A program made the translations under genes and the position numbers. A stretch of 64,000 nucleotides of DNA from Hanleya hanleyi (Eukaryota > Mollusca > Polyplacophora > Lepidopleurida > Hanleyidae), in contig JAVTVY010020510.1 of the NCBI GenBank assembly GCA_036873755.1, forward strand, positions 1-64,000. The letters run 5' to 3'. The notes beneath the pieces were generated by a model, which ran no database searches, was not told the origin of the DNA, and saw only the letters and a program-made list of their open reading frames with translations. This document shows, in pieces, positions 35,301 to 45,954 of the stretch (within the stretch, counting starts at the first letter, position 1; every line of letters begins with the position of its first letter).

Positions 35301-35905
35301 ATGTCAATCAACTTCAAATTTGATGTGCATATTTCTTGTCTACGGGAAGAACCTATTGCTTTTCGGCTCTGTCCGAAACAGGGAACTGGGTTTTTAAGAA
35401 CAATTTCGCTTATATGAAAATTTTCCTATTTTTCAATCTTTTCCGTCAGATAACTTCCGAATGCCCTTGGGGCCCTCGGTGGCCGAGTCGTCTAAGGCGC
35501 TTCGCTGGTGACCGCTAGCCTCACACCGCTGAACCGGCAGGGGTTCGAGTCGAGCTGGTCCATGTGTGAAAGTTTGTTAGTTACTTGCCGACGGGCGGTG
35601 GTTCTCTCCGGGTACTCCGGCTTCCTCCACCAACCAAACTGACTGTCACCATATGAGTGAAACAACCTTGAGTGTGACATTAAGCCAAATTCCCCCCCCC
35701 CCCACCCCGAATGCCTTTGTCAATCGACTTTAAATTTGTTATGCATATTGCTACTGTCTAGGTGAAGATACCTATTGTTTTTCAGCTCTGTCCAAAACTG
35801 GGAACTGGATTTTATCTACAATTTCCCTTATATGGACATTTTCCTTCTGTTCAGTCTTTTGCGTTGGATAACTTCCGAATGCCTTAGTCAATCAGCTGCA
35901 ATCTT
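35300..35905. repeat. ~170-bp tandem units split by a SINE
   Basis: Two units (about 35,300-35,470 and 35,708-35,890) carry 'TTTGTTATGCATATTGCTAC', 'TTTTCAGCTCTGTCC' and 'GATAACTTCCGAATGCC'. The SINE at 35,471-35,705 sits between them and duplicated ~12 bp of the unit. Confidence 0.8.
35471..35705 (+). mobile_element. tRNA-derived SINE with Nin-DC/Meta-type core
   Basis: The 5' head is Ser/Leu-tRNA-like with an A box TGGCCGAGTCGTCTAAGGC (35,480-35,498) and a B box GGTTCGAGTC (35,542-35,551). The body has the conserved 'GGTTCTCTCCGGGTACTCC' followed by 'GGCTTCCTCC' (about 35,600-35,630), which I recognise as the core of a SINE superfamily widespread in invertebrates. The tail ends in a poly-C run. 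Flanks CGAATGCCCTTGG and CGAATGCCTTTGT form the target duplication. It is not a functional tRNA gene. Confidence 0.85.
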
Positions 35906-36245
35906 TTTTGTGTTGATGATATATCTCTGTCACGCTTTGATTGTGATTGTTCATATGAACGCTATGAGGATCTTGAAATACATGGGTTCGTACGGCCCTA
36001 GCCCCCGGGTTAATCGGAATTAGACACAAGTTACGAAACGTAACACCAAAGATCTTGCACGCTACGCTCGTATTTTGCTATCAGCATGCGATATACATGT
36101 ATCGCCAAATTTGAGAAACTTTGAGTGGAGGTGCTTGGTGATATACTAAGCCCTGTTTTAGAAGTTGCTGTGTGACGCCGATTAAAATCAGGTCTGGTAT
36201 ATCACTGTCCAGATAGAGATAGCTTACGATGTCGAAATTGTGATC
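35906..36245 (-). pseudogene. Retroelement reverse-transcriptase C-terminal fragment and tail
   Basis: The minus strand reads the family's 'CTCGTCGACCTTACGAC' segment (about 36,260-36,276), decayed RT C-terminus, then the family tail with 'GGGGCTAGGGCCGTACGAAC' and 'TTCATATGAACAATCACAAT'. Compare 40,445-41,010 and 45,955-46,680, same strand. Confidence 0.65.
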
Positions 36246-36284
36246 ATCTCGTTTGTCGTAAGGTCGACGAGAGGCAAGTTGGTA

Positions 36285-36870
36285 GTGTTAGTAGGGTTTT
36301 ACCCTTGGCCATGTGTTATTCCATTAATGATAGGTGGTTTGCCTGCTCGGGGCGTCGCGTGCATGCATGGCGTCACCGAGGCACAGATAGCACAAGGAAG
36401 CCGACAAAAGGATACTGCTGCACAACCAAGCATGTTACCCTTGGAATTAGAAAGTCTTACAGTCAGTGTGACCCTGTTTTATTTACATTACCCATTTCAA
36501 GGCATTGAGATGAGAAGAGGTTCGGACGAGAGCTGATAACGAAAATGACATCCCTATCAATGAATTCCACATCATAATGGTAGGGTAAAAAACAAAGAAA
36601 TCGTTTCGAGTTTCAAGGTGACGATGGTTTTGGTGACTAATCCTCTCATCCTCTCCACTGAACAATGTCTTCTTTTTGGTGACACTGCTGTCAGATGCCA
36701 TGGTATAATGAACAAATCACAATTTACTTTGTCTTAGATATGTAATAATCTACACTTATGGAAAATATAACGCTCAGTAAGAAATATACCATTACTACAA
36801 CCAAGAAGACAACACAGTTGTTGCATGCTGCTGCATCACCTTTGCTGATATTAACATATATAAGGCGTGC
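36285..36870. repeat. Segmental duplication, copy 2
   Basis: Copy of 34,794-35,300. It lacks ~26 bp near 36,590 and carries ~110 extra bases at about 36,752-36,860 ('AATATAACGCTCAGTAAG'). Confidence 0.85.
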
Positions 36871-37345
36871 TAAATTTCGTCCATCAACTTCAAATTTGTT
36901 GTGCATATTTCTCCTGTCTATGGGAAGAACCTATTGCTTTTCGGCTCTGTCCGAAACTGGGTTTTTAACGACAATTTCCCTTCCATGCACATTTTCCTAT
37001 TGTTCAATCTTTTCCGTCGGATAACTTCCGAATGCCTTCGTCAATCGACTTTAAATTTGTTATGCATTTTACTACTGTTCAGGGGAAGATACTATTGTTT
37101 TTCAGCTCTGCCCAAAACTGGGAACTGGATTTTATCTACAATTTCCCTTTTATGGAAATTTTCCTTCTGTTCAGTCTTTTCCGTCGGATAACTTCCGAAT
37201 GCCTTAGTCAATCAACTGCAATATTTTTTGTGCATATTTTTCATGTTTAGGCGAAGACATCTGTTGTTTTTTTTAGCTCTGCCAGAAACTGAATACTTGT
37301 ATTTTTTTCTACAATTTCTCTTATTTGCAAATTTTCCATCTGGGA
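36871..37345. repeat. ~170-bp tandem units, three copies
   Basis: Units start near 36,875, 37,018 and 37,187 with GGATAACTTCCGAATGCC or its equivalent. The spacing of 169-170 bp is close to a nucleosome repeat but the array is short. The open frames of 72-96 codons are repeat-derived. Confidence 0.8.
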
Positions 37346-38573
37346 AGTTGATGCTGGGTCGACATCGGGCCTTACAGACTAGTCTTTTGTGTTAAATGCC
37401 GTCATTTACATCTGACGACGATACAGCTCACCAATCTCCAATGTACGAGTTGTCACAGCGAAACAGCTCACCAATTACCAGTATACGAGTTATCAGAGCA
37501 TTTCCATCATAGCTCTCTAGATTTGTATCTTATGCCGGTGCTAGAGGCCGTGTGGTCATATCATCCAAGTTGCCACATGAACAGGTACAATAAAAGCGTA
37601 CCTGAGATACAACACATATCATGAATCGTTAGATTCTTGGTATGTGCTTTAGAATAGGTTAACCAGAAGACTATTCTGTGGAGTCATGTGACGCAGTCAG
37701 TATGTCGGCACCTCTTCCCACTTCCCTTATATGTGTTGTAATGGTAAAGTGGCTGTCTCTGTTTGGATACCAAGTTTCATCTTGTCATTTGCATAGATAG
37801 AACATCATGCCATGACTCAGAAAGTTGGGGGTCAAAATGGTGACTGACCATTGGCTTCATGTATGAGCTCTGAAGCCATTTGCATCTAAAGTATATGTAG
37901 TGTCTAGTTTACAGTCCTGCCATTCAGTCATATATAGTATGGTGGTTTTGCGACCTGGAGCATGTACATGTAATTCGCTTGCAGGCACAAAACCCGATCA
38001 ATTCAAAACCCGTTCCTTCTCATTAACCAAACGCTATATAGACGATCTTCTCGCTGTGGATAATCGCAATATAAATTACGAAGTGAAGGATATATATCCA
38101 CCTTCATTGAATTTGAAGGAAACTACAGATAGCTCTAACGGCACATCGCATTTAGACCTATTACAACGCATATAAGGGAAGTGGGAAGAGGTGCCGACAT
38201 AACGACAAAGCCACATGACTTCACAGTATAGTCTTCGGTTAACCTATTCTAAAGTACATACCAAGAATCTAACGATTAGTGATATCTGTTGTATCTCAGG
38301 TACGCTTTTGTTGTACCTGTTCATGTGGCAACTTTGATGAGATGATCGCACGGCCCCTAGCACCGGCATAAGCGGTGTTAGATACAAATCTAGGGAGCTA
38401 TGATGGAAATGCTCTGACAACTCGTATATTAGTAATTGATGAGCTGTATCGCTGTGACAACTCGTACACTGGGGATTGGTGACCTGTATTGTCGTCAGAT
38501 GAAAATGACGGCATTTAACGCAAAAGACTAGTCTGTATAAGGCCCGATGTCGACCCAGCCTCAACTTCCCATA
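37343..38573. mobile_element. Inverted pair of retroelement terminal blocks around an RT fragment
   Basis: About 400 bp at 37,343-37,745 is inverted at 38,165-38,573; the outer ends are GAAGTTGATGCTGGGTCGAC and its complement. Between them the plus strand encodes a reverse-transcriptase piece (about 38,005-38,175) with the catalytic-box phrase KRYIDDLLAVDN and then DIYPPSLNLKETT and HLDL. That order is typical of a widespread invertebrate RT family often annotated as Penelope- or DIRS-like. Only this slice of the enzyme is present, so the copy is defective. Confidence 0.7.
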
Positions 38574-39494
38574 AGCCCAGAGTGAAGCATATCTTATTTC
38601 AGAGAATAGCATCATAGAATTTGATACAACGTTATAGTTTTTATAGAAAATTATAATAATATTTATGCTCGAGATAGACTAGGTCAGAGAATGAGCTCAG
38701 TTTGCTGGGAAAGACAAACACAATACCCAGAAAATCTGGTTAGGTCATTTATTCAAATGACAATGGTTATAATCATTAATTCAAATGACAAATCATTAAT
38801 TAAAATTTCTGTAGCAAACTGGAGAAACCAAATCCATCACTGACATTTTCCAGAAACAAATTCCAGGTAGCCGAGGAACACCAACCACGTGTTACAATGT
38901 TGGAGAGTCTAATATAAGGGCGATAACTCACAATCAACATTTACAAAAATGAATAAAACTATAATCACGTTAACACTGGAAAGCGACCTTGTTGATCCTC
39001 GCATAAACTTAATTATGGTAACCCTAATTTCCTTTTATCTTACAGCACAGAGCTATAGGTTTTTATCAAAATGTATTATTTTAAATTAATGGTAAACCCT
39101 ACTATTTGATAAAATACTATAGATTTTGATAGAAAACTATAGATTTTATAGTATTTTATAGAAAACTATCAATCTATAGTTTTCTATCAAAATCTATAGT
39201 TTTCTACTATTCTATAACGCCCTTGTTTTCTATCAAAATCTATAGTGCTATACATATAAAATTCTATAGTTTTCTATCAAAATCTATAATGCTATAGTTT
39301 TGTATAGAAATTAATGAAGCTATGGATACTATCAAATTATATAGATATAGCTATAGTTAATTTATAGTAAGCTATAGTTAATTTATAGTAAGCTATATAA
39401 TTTCAACTGTAGTAAATCCGCAAAAGTACCACAAAATCGATAGTAATCTATAGATTTCAACTATAGATTTTTATGGTAAATTTTCATAAGGGTA
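38574..39494. repeat. AT-rich CTATAG/TTTTCTATC inverted-repeat cluster
   Basis: From about 39,050 to 39,480, phrases such as TTTTCTATCAAAATCTATAG and their complements alternate many times and can form large hairpins. The sequence 38,574-39,050 shows nothing else. Confidence 0.65.
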
Positions 39495-40440
39495 AGGCCC
39501 GATGTCGACCCCGCATCAACTTCCCATAATGCCAACATATATCAAAGACCAAAAGGTCTGTACAGGGGACAAGCCTCGGAGACGAAACGTCCACCAGCAG
39601 AATCTCGACATATACAGGTAAAAATTACAACGCATATAAAGGAAGTGGGAAGAGGTGCCGACATACTGACAAAGGCACATGACTCCCAGTATAGTCTTCG
39701 GTTAACCTGTTCTAAAGCACATACCAAGAATCTAACGATTAGTGATACGTGTTGTATCTCAAGTACGCTTTTATTGTACCTGTTTATGTGACAACTTGGA
39801 TGACATGACCACACGGCCCGTAGTACCGGCATAAGCGGTATTAGATACAAATCTAGAGAGCCATGGTGGAAATGCTCTGACAACTCGTATATTGGTAATT
39901 GGTGAGCTGTATCGCTGTGACAACTCGTACACTGAGCTGTATCGTCGTCAGATGAAAATGACGGCATTTAACACAAAAGACTAGTCTGTAAAGCCCGATG
40001 TCGACCCAGCATCAACTTCCCACAATGCCAACATATATCAAAGACCAAAATGTCTGTACAGGAGGAGAAGGGGGGGGGGGGGGGGCGGAGACGAAACATC
40101 CACCAGGAGAATATCTATCTCTATAAAAATAAAGCGGGTCTTCTCTCTCGTCGACTTCACCGCAAAGGTGATGATTACAATTTCGACATCTTAAAGTATC
40201 TCTTTCTGGACAGCAATATTCCAGTAGGATCTGTATGTGGCGTATACATATTTCGCCTAGTAACATTTTCTAGATGCTGTGTTAAATGTGACGATTTTAA
40301 TCAACGTCTCAAAACACCATTGCAGAAACTTATAAAACAGAGCTATACCTCCAAGCGCCTCCACTCAAATTTGGAGATCGCATGCTGATAGCAAAATACG
40401 AGCGTAGCGTGCAAGATCTATGGTGAACACAATGAGGATG
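39495..40440 (+). pseudogene. Retroelement copy with direct-repeat ends and RT C-terminus
   Basis: Two direct copies of a ~120-bp block (about 39,495-39,605 and 39,985-40,115), each with 'GCCCGATGTCGACCC', 'GCCAACATATATCAAAGACC' and 'CGGAGACGAAAC', bracket the inverted tail block. After the second copy, a plus frame (about 40,140-40,386) reads LSRRLHRKGDDYNFDI, SNIPVG and VYIFRLVTFSRCC. This is the RT-family region following the catalytic box (consensus SNIP...YGVYISQL.RYAR). A poly-G run (about 40,069-40,085) interrupts the left part. Direct-repeat 'pseudo-LTRs' are a hallmark of Penelope-like elements, which supports that assignment as inference. Confidence 0.65.
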
Positions 40441-40444
40441 TTTC

Positions 40445-41010
40445 AAAAGTATGAAATCCATATCGCTGGTCAGTATTCTTAATCCGTATGATTTCTGTTG
40501 TTAAGTCCTTATCTAGAGTATGATATATCTCAGTCTGGCTTTGATTGTGATTGTTCATATGAACAGTATGAGGATCTTGAAATACATCGGTTTATACGGC
40601 CCCTAACGTAACGCCACAGATCTTGCACGCTGCGCTCGTATTTTGCTATCTGGCTGCGATATGTATCGCCAAATTGGAGAAACTTTGAGTGGAGGCGCTC
40701 GGTGATACACTAAGCCCTGTGTTAGAAGTTGTGCAATAATGTTGTGTGACGCTGATTAAAATCAGGTCTCTCTGCTATATTACTGTCCAGATAAGGATAG
40801 CTCACGATGTCGAAATTGTAATTATCTCTGTCAGTCGACGAGAGGGAAGTCCCGCTTCATTTTTGCAGAGATATAGGTCTAAGTATGTGCCGTTAGGGCC
40901 ATTTGTAGTTTCCTTCAAATTCACTGAAGGTTGAATATATTCTTCACTGCGTCATTTATACAGCGATTATCCACAGCGAGAAAATGACTTGCCAGCATCA
41001 TTGAAAATTG
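40445..41010 (-). pseudogene. Second RT fragment, opposite strand
   Basis: The minus strand from about 41,000 reads a decayed RT ('DFLAVDN' equivalent at about 40,960-41,000), then the CTCGTCGAC segment. The tail follows, with 'AAATACGAGCGCAGCGTGCA' and 'TTCATATGAACAATCACAAT', ending near 40,445. It lies tail-to-tail with the plus-strand copy at 40,140-40,440. Confidence 0.65.
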
Positions 41011-41790
41011 TTGGCAACATCTCTCTTGCAGGGAACTAGCCTATGTTTATGTATACTATGATTGTTGTTTTTCAACTTTATGCCAATGCTGTTATATGAA
41101 ACAGTTCTTTGAAATATGGACGGGAGATTCCTTAAGATAACATAAATTTTATTCAAAGTCGGATGTGTTCACATACAGAAAACATTAGCTCAAAACATGA
41201 GCTATTCACCTACAGAACAATAAGACATCACTAAACTGTTGTAAAATGGAGATAATATACATAAATAAGCCAAAAAAATGTATGAATGACCATGTCATGT
41301 CATATTATTGGTCATTGCAGAAAGTGCATCTGCAAGTATCACCATTCCATTTACTAATTAAAATTTTGAATTCCTTGAGTGTCAGTGCTCCTTTTAAAAA
41401 TGGATCAAATCTTTACTGGGTGACGTCTGAATAGTGAATGGCGGACCAGCCGCTTGTAATAACGTTTCGTGCACATACAATACGCCAGACGATTGAATGA
41501 CAGCTAAATTATCCCATTGATTTATCGAATGACCTTGTTTGAAGATAATCTCCCGATATGTTTTATGGTAATAACCCATTCTTGTGATATTCCGTTGAAT
41601 GATGATGGATTTGTGTCGGTTATCTCACTTCCAGAACAATATGTTCATCATATACTAATGTATAAAGTGAATAGTTTTGTCCATACTAAAAGGTTATCCG
41701 TGTAAGTGGATTAGAGTAGAGATGATATATAGAAACACATATACAATTAAAAATTAAAAAGACATGGTAAAACAGTAAATAAGAAGCAAA
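41011..41790. other. No gene recognised
   Basis: Short unsupported frames only. Confidence 0.5.
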
Positions 41791-41792
41791 AT

Positions 41793-42112
41793 CAGGTGGT
41801 TTGAGTGGTAATGGGCATGCTGTACAAGACTACAGGTGGTTTGAGTGGTAATGGGCATGCTGTACAAGACTACAGGTGGTTTGAGTGGTAATGGGCATGC
41901 TGTACAAGACTACAGGTGGTTTGAGTGGTAATGGGCATGCTGTACAAGACTACAGGTGGTTTGAGTGGTAATGGGCATGCTGTACAAGACTACAGATGGT
42001 TTGAGTGGTAATGGGCATGCTGTACAAGACTACAGGTGGTTTGAGTGGTAATGGGCATGCTGTACAAGACTACAGATGGTTTGAGTGGTAATGGGCATGC
42101 TGTACAAGACTA
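41793..42112. repeat. 40-bp minisatellite, 8 units
   Basis: Eight near-identical 40-bp units starting CAGGTGGTTTGAGTGGTAAT, two with CAGATGG. The units abut directly with no spacers, so it is not a CRISPR-like array. Confidence 0.97.
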
Positions 42113-42224
42113 CACGTCTTTGTCATCAACAGGAGAATTATATCATCTATAAAAGTAGTAGCCTTGTCTAGCGAGGGAATGACAAAATGAAGTTCAAAGG
42201 TGCAGGTCTGGTATTACATGTATA

Positions 42225-42690
42225 TTAAACGCAACATATAAAGGTGATGGGAAAGGATGCCGGAGTACATACAATAAGTCATATGACTCCATATGCCAAT
42301 ATTCTGACTGTATATCTAATGATATGATCCCAGTGATGATTTGTATTTCAGTCACGCTTTTATTGTAGCTGCTCATATAGACATCTCATGCCCACACGCA
42401 CCCTATCACCGGCTTGAGCGGTATTAGATACAAATATCCAATATGTAATAGCCCTATATATCAAGTGATCTGATGGAAGTGATGAACTGTGTGTCCGTTG
42501 GATAGAAGAATCGGGTCAAATATTAGTAGAATGCAAGTTCTTATTCAGAACACACAAGTCTGTAAGGCCCGACGCCAACCAAGCGCTTCGTTCTTCACCA
42601 TGGTAACCACAGTCACATACTACAATCGCAATGATTTGTTCAGAGGGCGAGCCTCGGGGACGAAATGTCTACCAGCGGAATCTCACCATA
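42225..42690 (-). mobile_element. Retroelement terminal-region fragment
   Basis: Contains the tail block in reverse ('CACCGGCTTGAGCGGTATTA'), then 'CTGTAAGGCCCGACGCCAAC' and 'GCGAGCCTCGGGGACGAAAT' (about 42,639-42,663). The last phrase corresponds to the GACGAAAC block at 39,575 and 40,085. Confidence 0.6.
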
Positions 42691-42850
42691 CGCTGTCAAA
42701 GGATTGGGTCAAACTGAACAGATATTTTGGGTATAGACGTGACGGACCCAAAGAGTTTGGGTGAAATTCCATTTTGACCCAAACACTATGGGTCGTTTTG
42801 ACTCGACTATTTTGGGTGTGCCACGTCTATATCGAATCCTTCTGAGAGTG
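42691..42850. mobile_element. 160-bp TA-flanked MITE, TTTGGGT type
   Basis: Inverted ends CGCTGTCAAAGGATT and the complement of CACTCTCAGAAGGATT are flanked by TA. The interior repeats TTTGGGT/ACCCAAA. It splits the retroelement sequence whose uninterrupted form 'AATCTCGACATATACAGGTA' is at about 39,590-39,612, so the insertion site and TA duplication are visible. Confidence 0.8.
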
Positions 42851-42944
42851 TATACAGATAATAATTAAAAACAACACATACATGTGGTGGAAAAAGATGC
42901 CGGAGTACTGAAAAGAAGTTTATATTCTGACTGTATATCTGACT

Positions 42945-43545
42945 GCATATCCTGCTGGTCCACTGAACCATCCACTGTATACATCTTTATGAGTGTATGC
43001 AATGAGAGGACGGGTGAAACAAAACTTGATGATGTTGGCTCGATAAGAGGTGAGTCAACTAAAAGTGGGCAGTTACTTGTCAGGAAATGAGACGAGGAGT
43101 GGGGAGGGGGGCTTAATGGTGGATGGGTGATGTTTGGATATGGGTTATATCCTTCGGTAATATCAGAGAGATAAGAAGAGAGAATTGTGTGTGATTCTCT
43201 TCACTTCTCATCTCTTCACCATTTATTCTCCTCGTGCTGCTCGTCTTGCTAACTTTTTTGATGGTGTTATTTTTGCTGCTCTCCTTGTAGTAACGTAAAT
43301 ATCTCACGTATGATTACACGTTTTAGATATGGACTACGGAATGCCCGAGGCTCAAATTCCTGATAGAGAGATGGCTGTATGGCTGTATGGCTGTACGTCC
43401 ATCGAAATATGTATAATGCTCAAAGTTTGTTAAAACTAATATTCATACCGTGAAGATGATGCCATCTTGTTAGACGATCAAGTTTATTGCTTTTGTGGAC
43501 GGCGTTGATGAGCGCTGGAGGTCTGTTCGGGTCACACACTATTGC
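42945..43545 (+). repeat. Dispersed ~600-bp repeat, copy 3
   Basis: The most diverged copy of the family at 27.65 and 30.87 kb. Recognisable by 'GTGTGTGATTCTCTTCACTT', 'CTGCTCGTCTTGCTAAC' and 'AGTTTATTGCTTTTGTGGAC'. Confidence 0.65.
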
Positions 43546-43918
43546 AATATATCCTCAACCGTGTTCTTTGATGGAAGATTAATCAATAACGTCCACTCAG
43601 GCTTTGTATTTTATTTTTGGCGTCTTATTTTCTTAAATTCATCCTGGATATGATTTTATGACAGCTCAAAGTTGAATAATTCGAAAAAATCCGAAAAACC
43701 CAGGGATACTAAGCCCAGAGATAAAATTGACACGAAGGCAAACTCAGTAAAAATAAGACAGATTTATTTAAGTCTACATATATACAGCGTTGCGAATTTC
43801 ATGACATTATACACTCAATAGCATATGAGTTATTAAAAGTTCAAACTGAAAAACATGGAAAAAACTTTAATGCAGAAAACGGTCAGAGAGGAGCGACTTT
43901 TTCAATATATGACTGGTA
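43546..43918. other. No gene recognised
   Basis: AT-rich; nothing supported. Confidence 0.5.
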
Positions 43919-43920
43919 TA

Positions 43921-44622
43921 CACTGTTATAAATCACGCCGTAAATTTACAGTTAAAACTACTGGCAGAAAAGATGCCAGTACATTCAACTGTAAAATTAC
44001 GTCGCACCGTATTTTACAATTACCGCTTTTTAACAGGCTTTTAACTGTAAAAAGTTGTACCGTAATTTATAAGTACCGTTTATTTACAGGCATTCAACTG
44101 TAAATTAGGTTGCATGTAATGTACAATTACCGTTTTTTTAACATCCTTCAAACTGGCGCCCTTGTCTACAATTATCGGTTCGGCGGCAACGTAGGTCACT
44201 GGAAGGCCGAAATGGCCATTGCTCTTTCGCGTATTCGTGCTTACATAATCACGAAGGAATCTGTGAAATTAATACACGAATAGTGGGACACAACTGCAAG
44301 TCAGATAAAACCAAACCCAAACCGTATTACAGACCGAAAATTAAAGTTAGCCGTTGCGTTCGTCCCATTGCGTGTTCTGATAATGCTCTGAATGTTGTAT
44401 CGTACAACGCACGTGTCGGATGTTTCCTGCAAATGAGCGTTTCGTGTGCAAAGATATCAACCTCCTTTCAGAAGAAACTGGAATTTTATGTTACGTGTGT
44501 GCGAAGTTTATCATGTCAACTGAAATATCACAGTTCAATGTACAGATGAATGTGTTTACGATTAAATGTACTGTAAACTCCAACATACATTTACTGTAAA
44601 CTAACGGTAATTTATAACAGTG
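43921..44622. mobile_element. 702-bp TA-flanked MITE with TTTACAG-type ends
   Basis: Inverted ends CACTGTTATAAATCACGCCG and the complement of a CGGTAATTTATAACAGTG end, flanked by TA (43,919-43,920 and 44,623-44,624). Near the left end, ~60-bp diverged units of ACTGTAAATTAC/TACCGTTTTT recur four times. No transposase frame is present, though the centre (44,180-44,560) contains non-repetitive DNA that may be captured. Confidence 0.75.
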
Positions 44623-44712
44623 TAGTTAAAGAGTTTCTTCAAGCTTATAAGTAACCAGTCTATATGTTACTTAATTTTCAATGTGAAGACAGTGTTACTA
44701 AAATGCTGGATT

Positions 44713-44961
44713 TTATTCATGGGAAAAGTTTTCTTGTGTGAACATTTGAAAACATTCCCGATGCACAAACCATTTAGATTGCCAGCATCTTTGAATTGCA
44801 GTAAAAAGCCAGTATCTCAATTGACAGAAACAAGGGTATCGAGGTATAGTCGTTGAAGTTGATCCTGAGCTTTGGTAGCTTAGATTCGAAGCAACTGTGC
44901 TAAAGTACTCATTGAATTTAGTCGAAGCTGTGTATACGATTGTCAGGTATTTCCTCACCAT
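44713..44961 (-). pseudogene. Short non-LTR retrotransposon relic
   Basis: The minus frame contains KFNEYFSTVASNL, the same signature as KFNEYFSTVA in the 18.8-kb non-LTR element. No neighbouring RT blocks are readable, so this is a small remnant. Confidence 0.5.
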
Positions 44962-45954
44962 TTAAGTTAAATATTTGATTGTTTTCGTGGATTTGGTTTT
45001 GTTCATCAGTTGGGTCGGGACATTTTTTGCATATACACCTTTGATGTCTTGGTTAATTTCATGTTCGTTTAAGGTATTCAGGTACTTTTCTTTAGAGACA
45101 GGAATGACATGGGTCAGTTTATTTCTATATTGTCCGTGTACAGATTCAGCTTGGCTTGGGGGAAGAGATGTAGTCGGCATAGCCTATTTTTACGCTATAC
45201 CATCAAGCAATCGAAAAAAAGAGGCAACAAACTTAAGGATATGTCCATAATGACCACAGCGCGATGTTTATTTAAAATGTTTGACGGAAGAAGAGAGTGA
45301 CAACGAACGAAAGATTAGAAAGGACTAATTCGTCCTTTAACGTAGAAGGAAGTAAATTGTGAAGAAGAACAATAACAAAAAAAATTAACGATTTTTTAAA
45401 AATAATTTAAACTTTAAATAATTTTACAAGTCATTAGGCCTAAATCTAGAACTCGCCGGCTATTTCATAAATAATTGGAAGTTAGTATTTTTTAGGGCAT
45501 GAAACACTGATCAGCACTAGTCAACACTGTTTCTTATAAAACAGAAGGTGGTCTGATAATCATTTACGCAATATATTTGGTCAAATACGTATATACATTT
45601 CGTCCCGATGTGGTCATTTATCAATACAGTGGTTACAGTAATATTCCTCATACCATGCAGAATGCAAATATACTCTTTATCTGAACAATGTAAATTGGAA
45701 AGTATACAGAAACAAAGCTTCTCGACACTCTCAACAGAAGTCAATAAAGAAGAAAGACACACACATGTTGACATACCAGCGTCTCGTCTGTCATTCTATA
45801 TTCAGCCGTCGTCCATTAAAGAATTTACGTTCCATAATCAAAAGACTTATTCAATATAACAGTATTAGCACCAAATTCAAAAAACAACAACAGTCATAGC
45901 ATACATAAACATAGGTTAGTTTTCTGCCAGGGATAATTGGTTAACAGTTTTCAA
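44962..45954. other. No gene recognised
   Basis: Overlapping frames on both strands without domains. 45,778-45,845 resembles 9,600-9,665. Confidence 0.45.

Noticed and set aside
35471..35560. tRNA gene
   Set aside because: A and B boxes are present but the sequence continues into a SINE body with target duplication and a degraded fold.
41793..42112. Possible CRISPR-like repeats
   Set aside because: Units abut with no unique spacers and the genome is animal; ordinary minisatellite.
45601..45860. Plus-strand frame of 83 codons
   Set aside because: Overlaps an opposite-strand frame and includes the short repeat shared with 9.6 kb.
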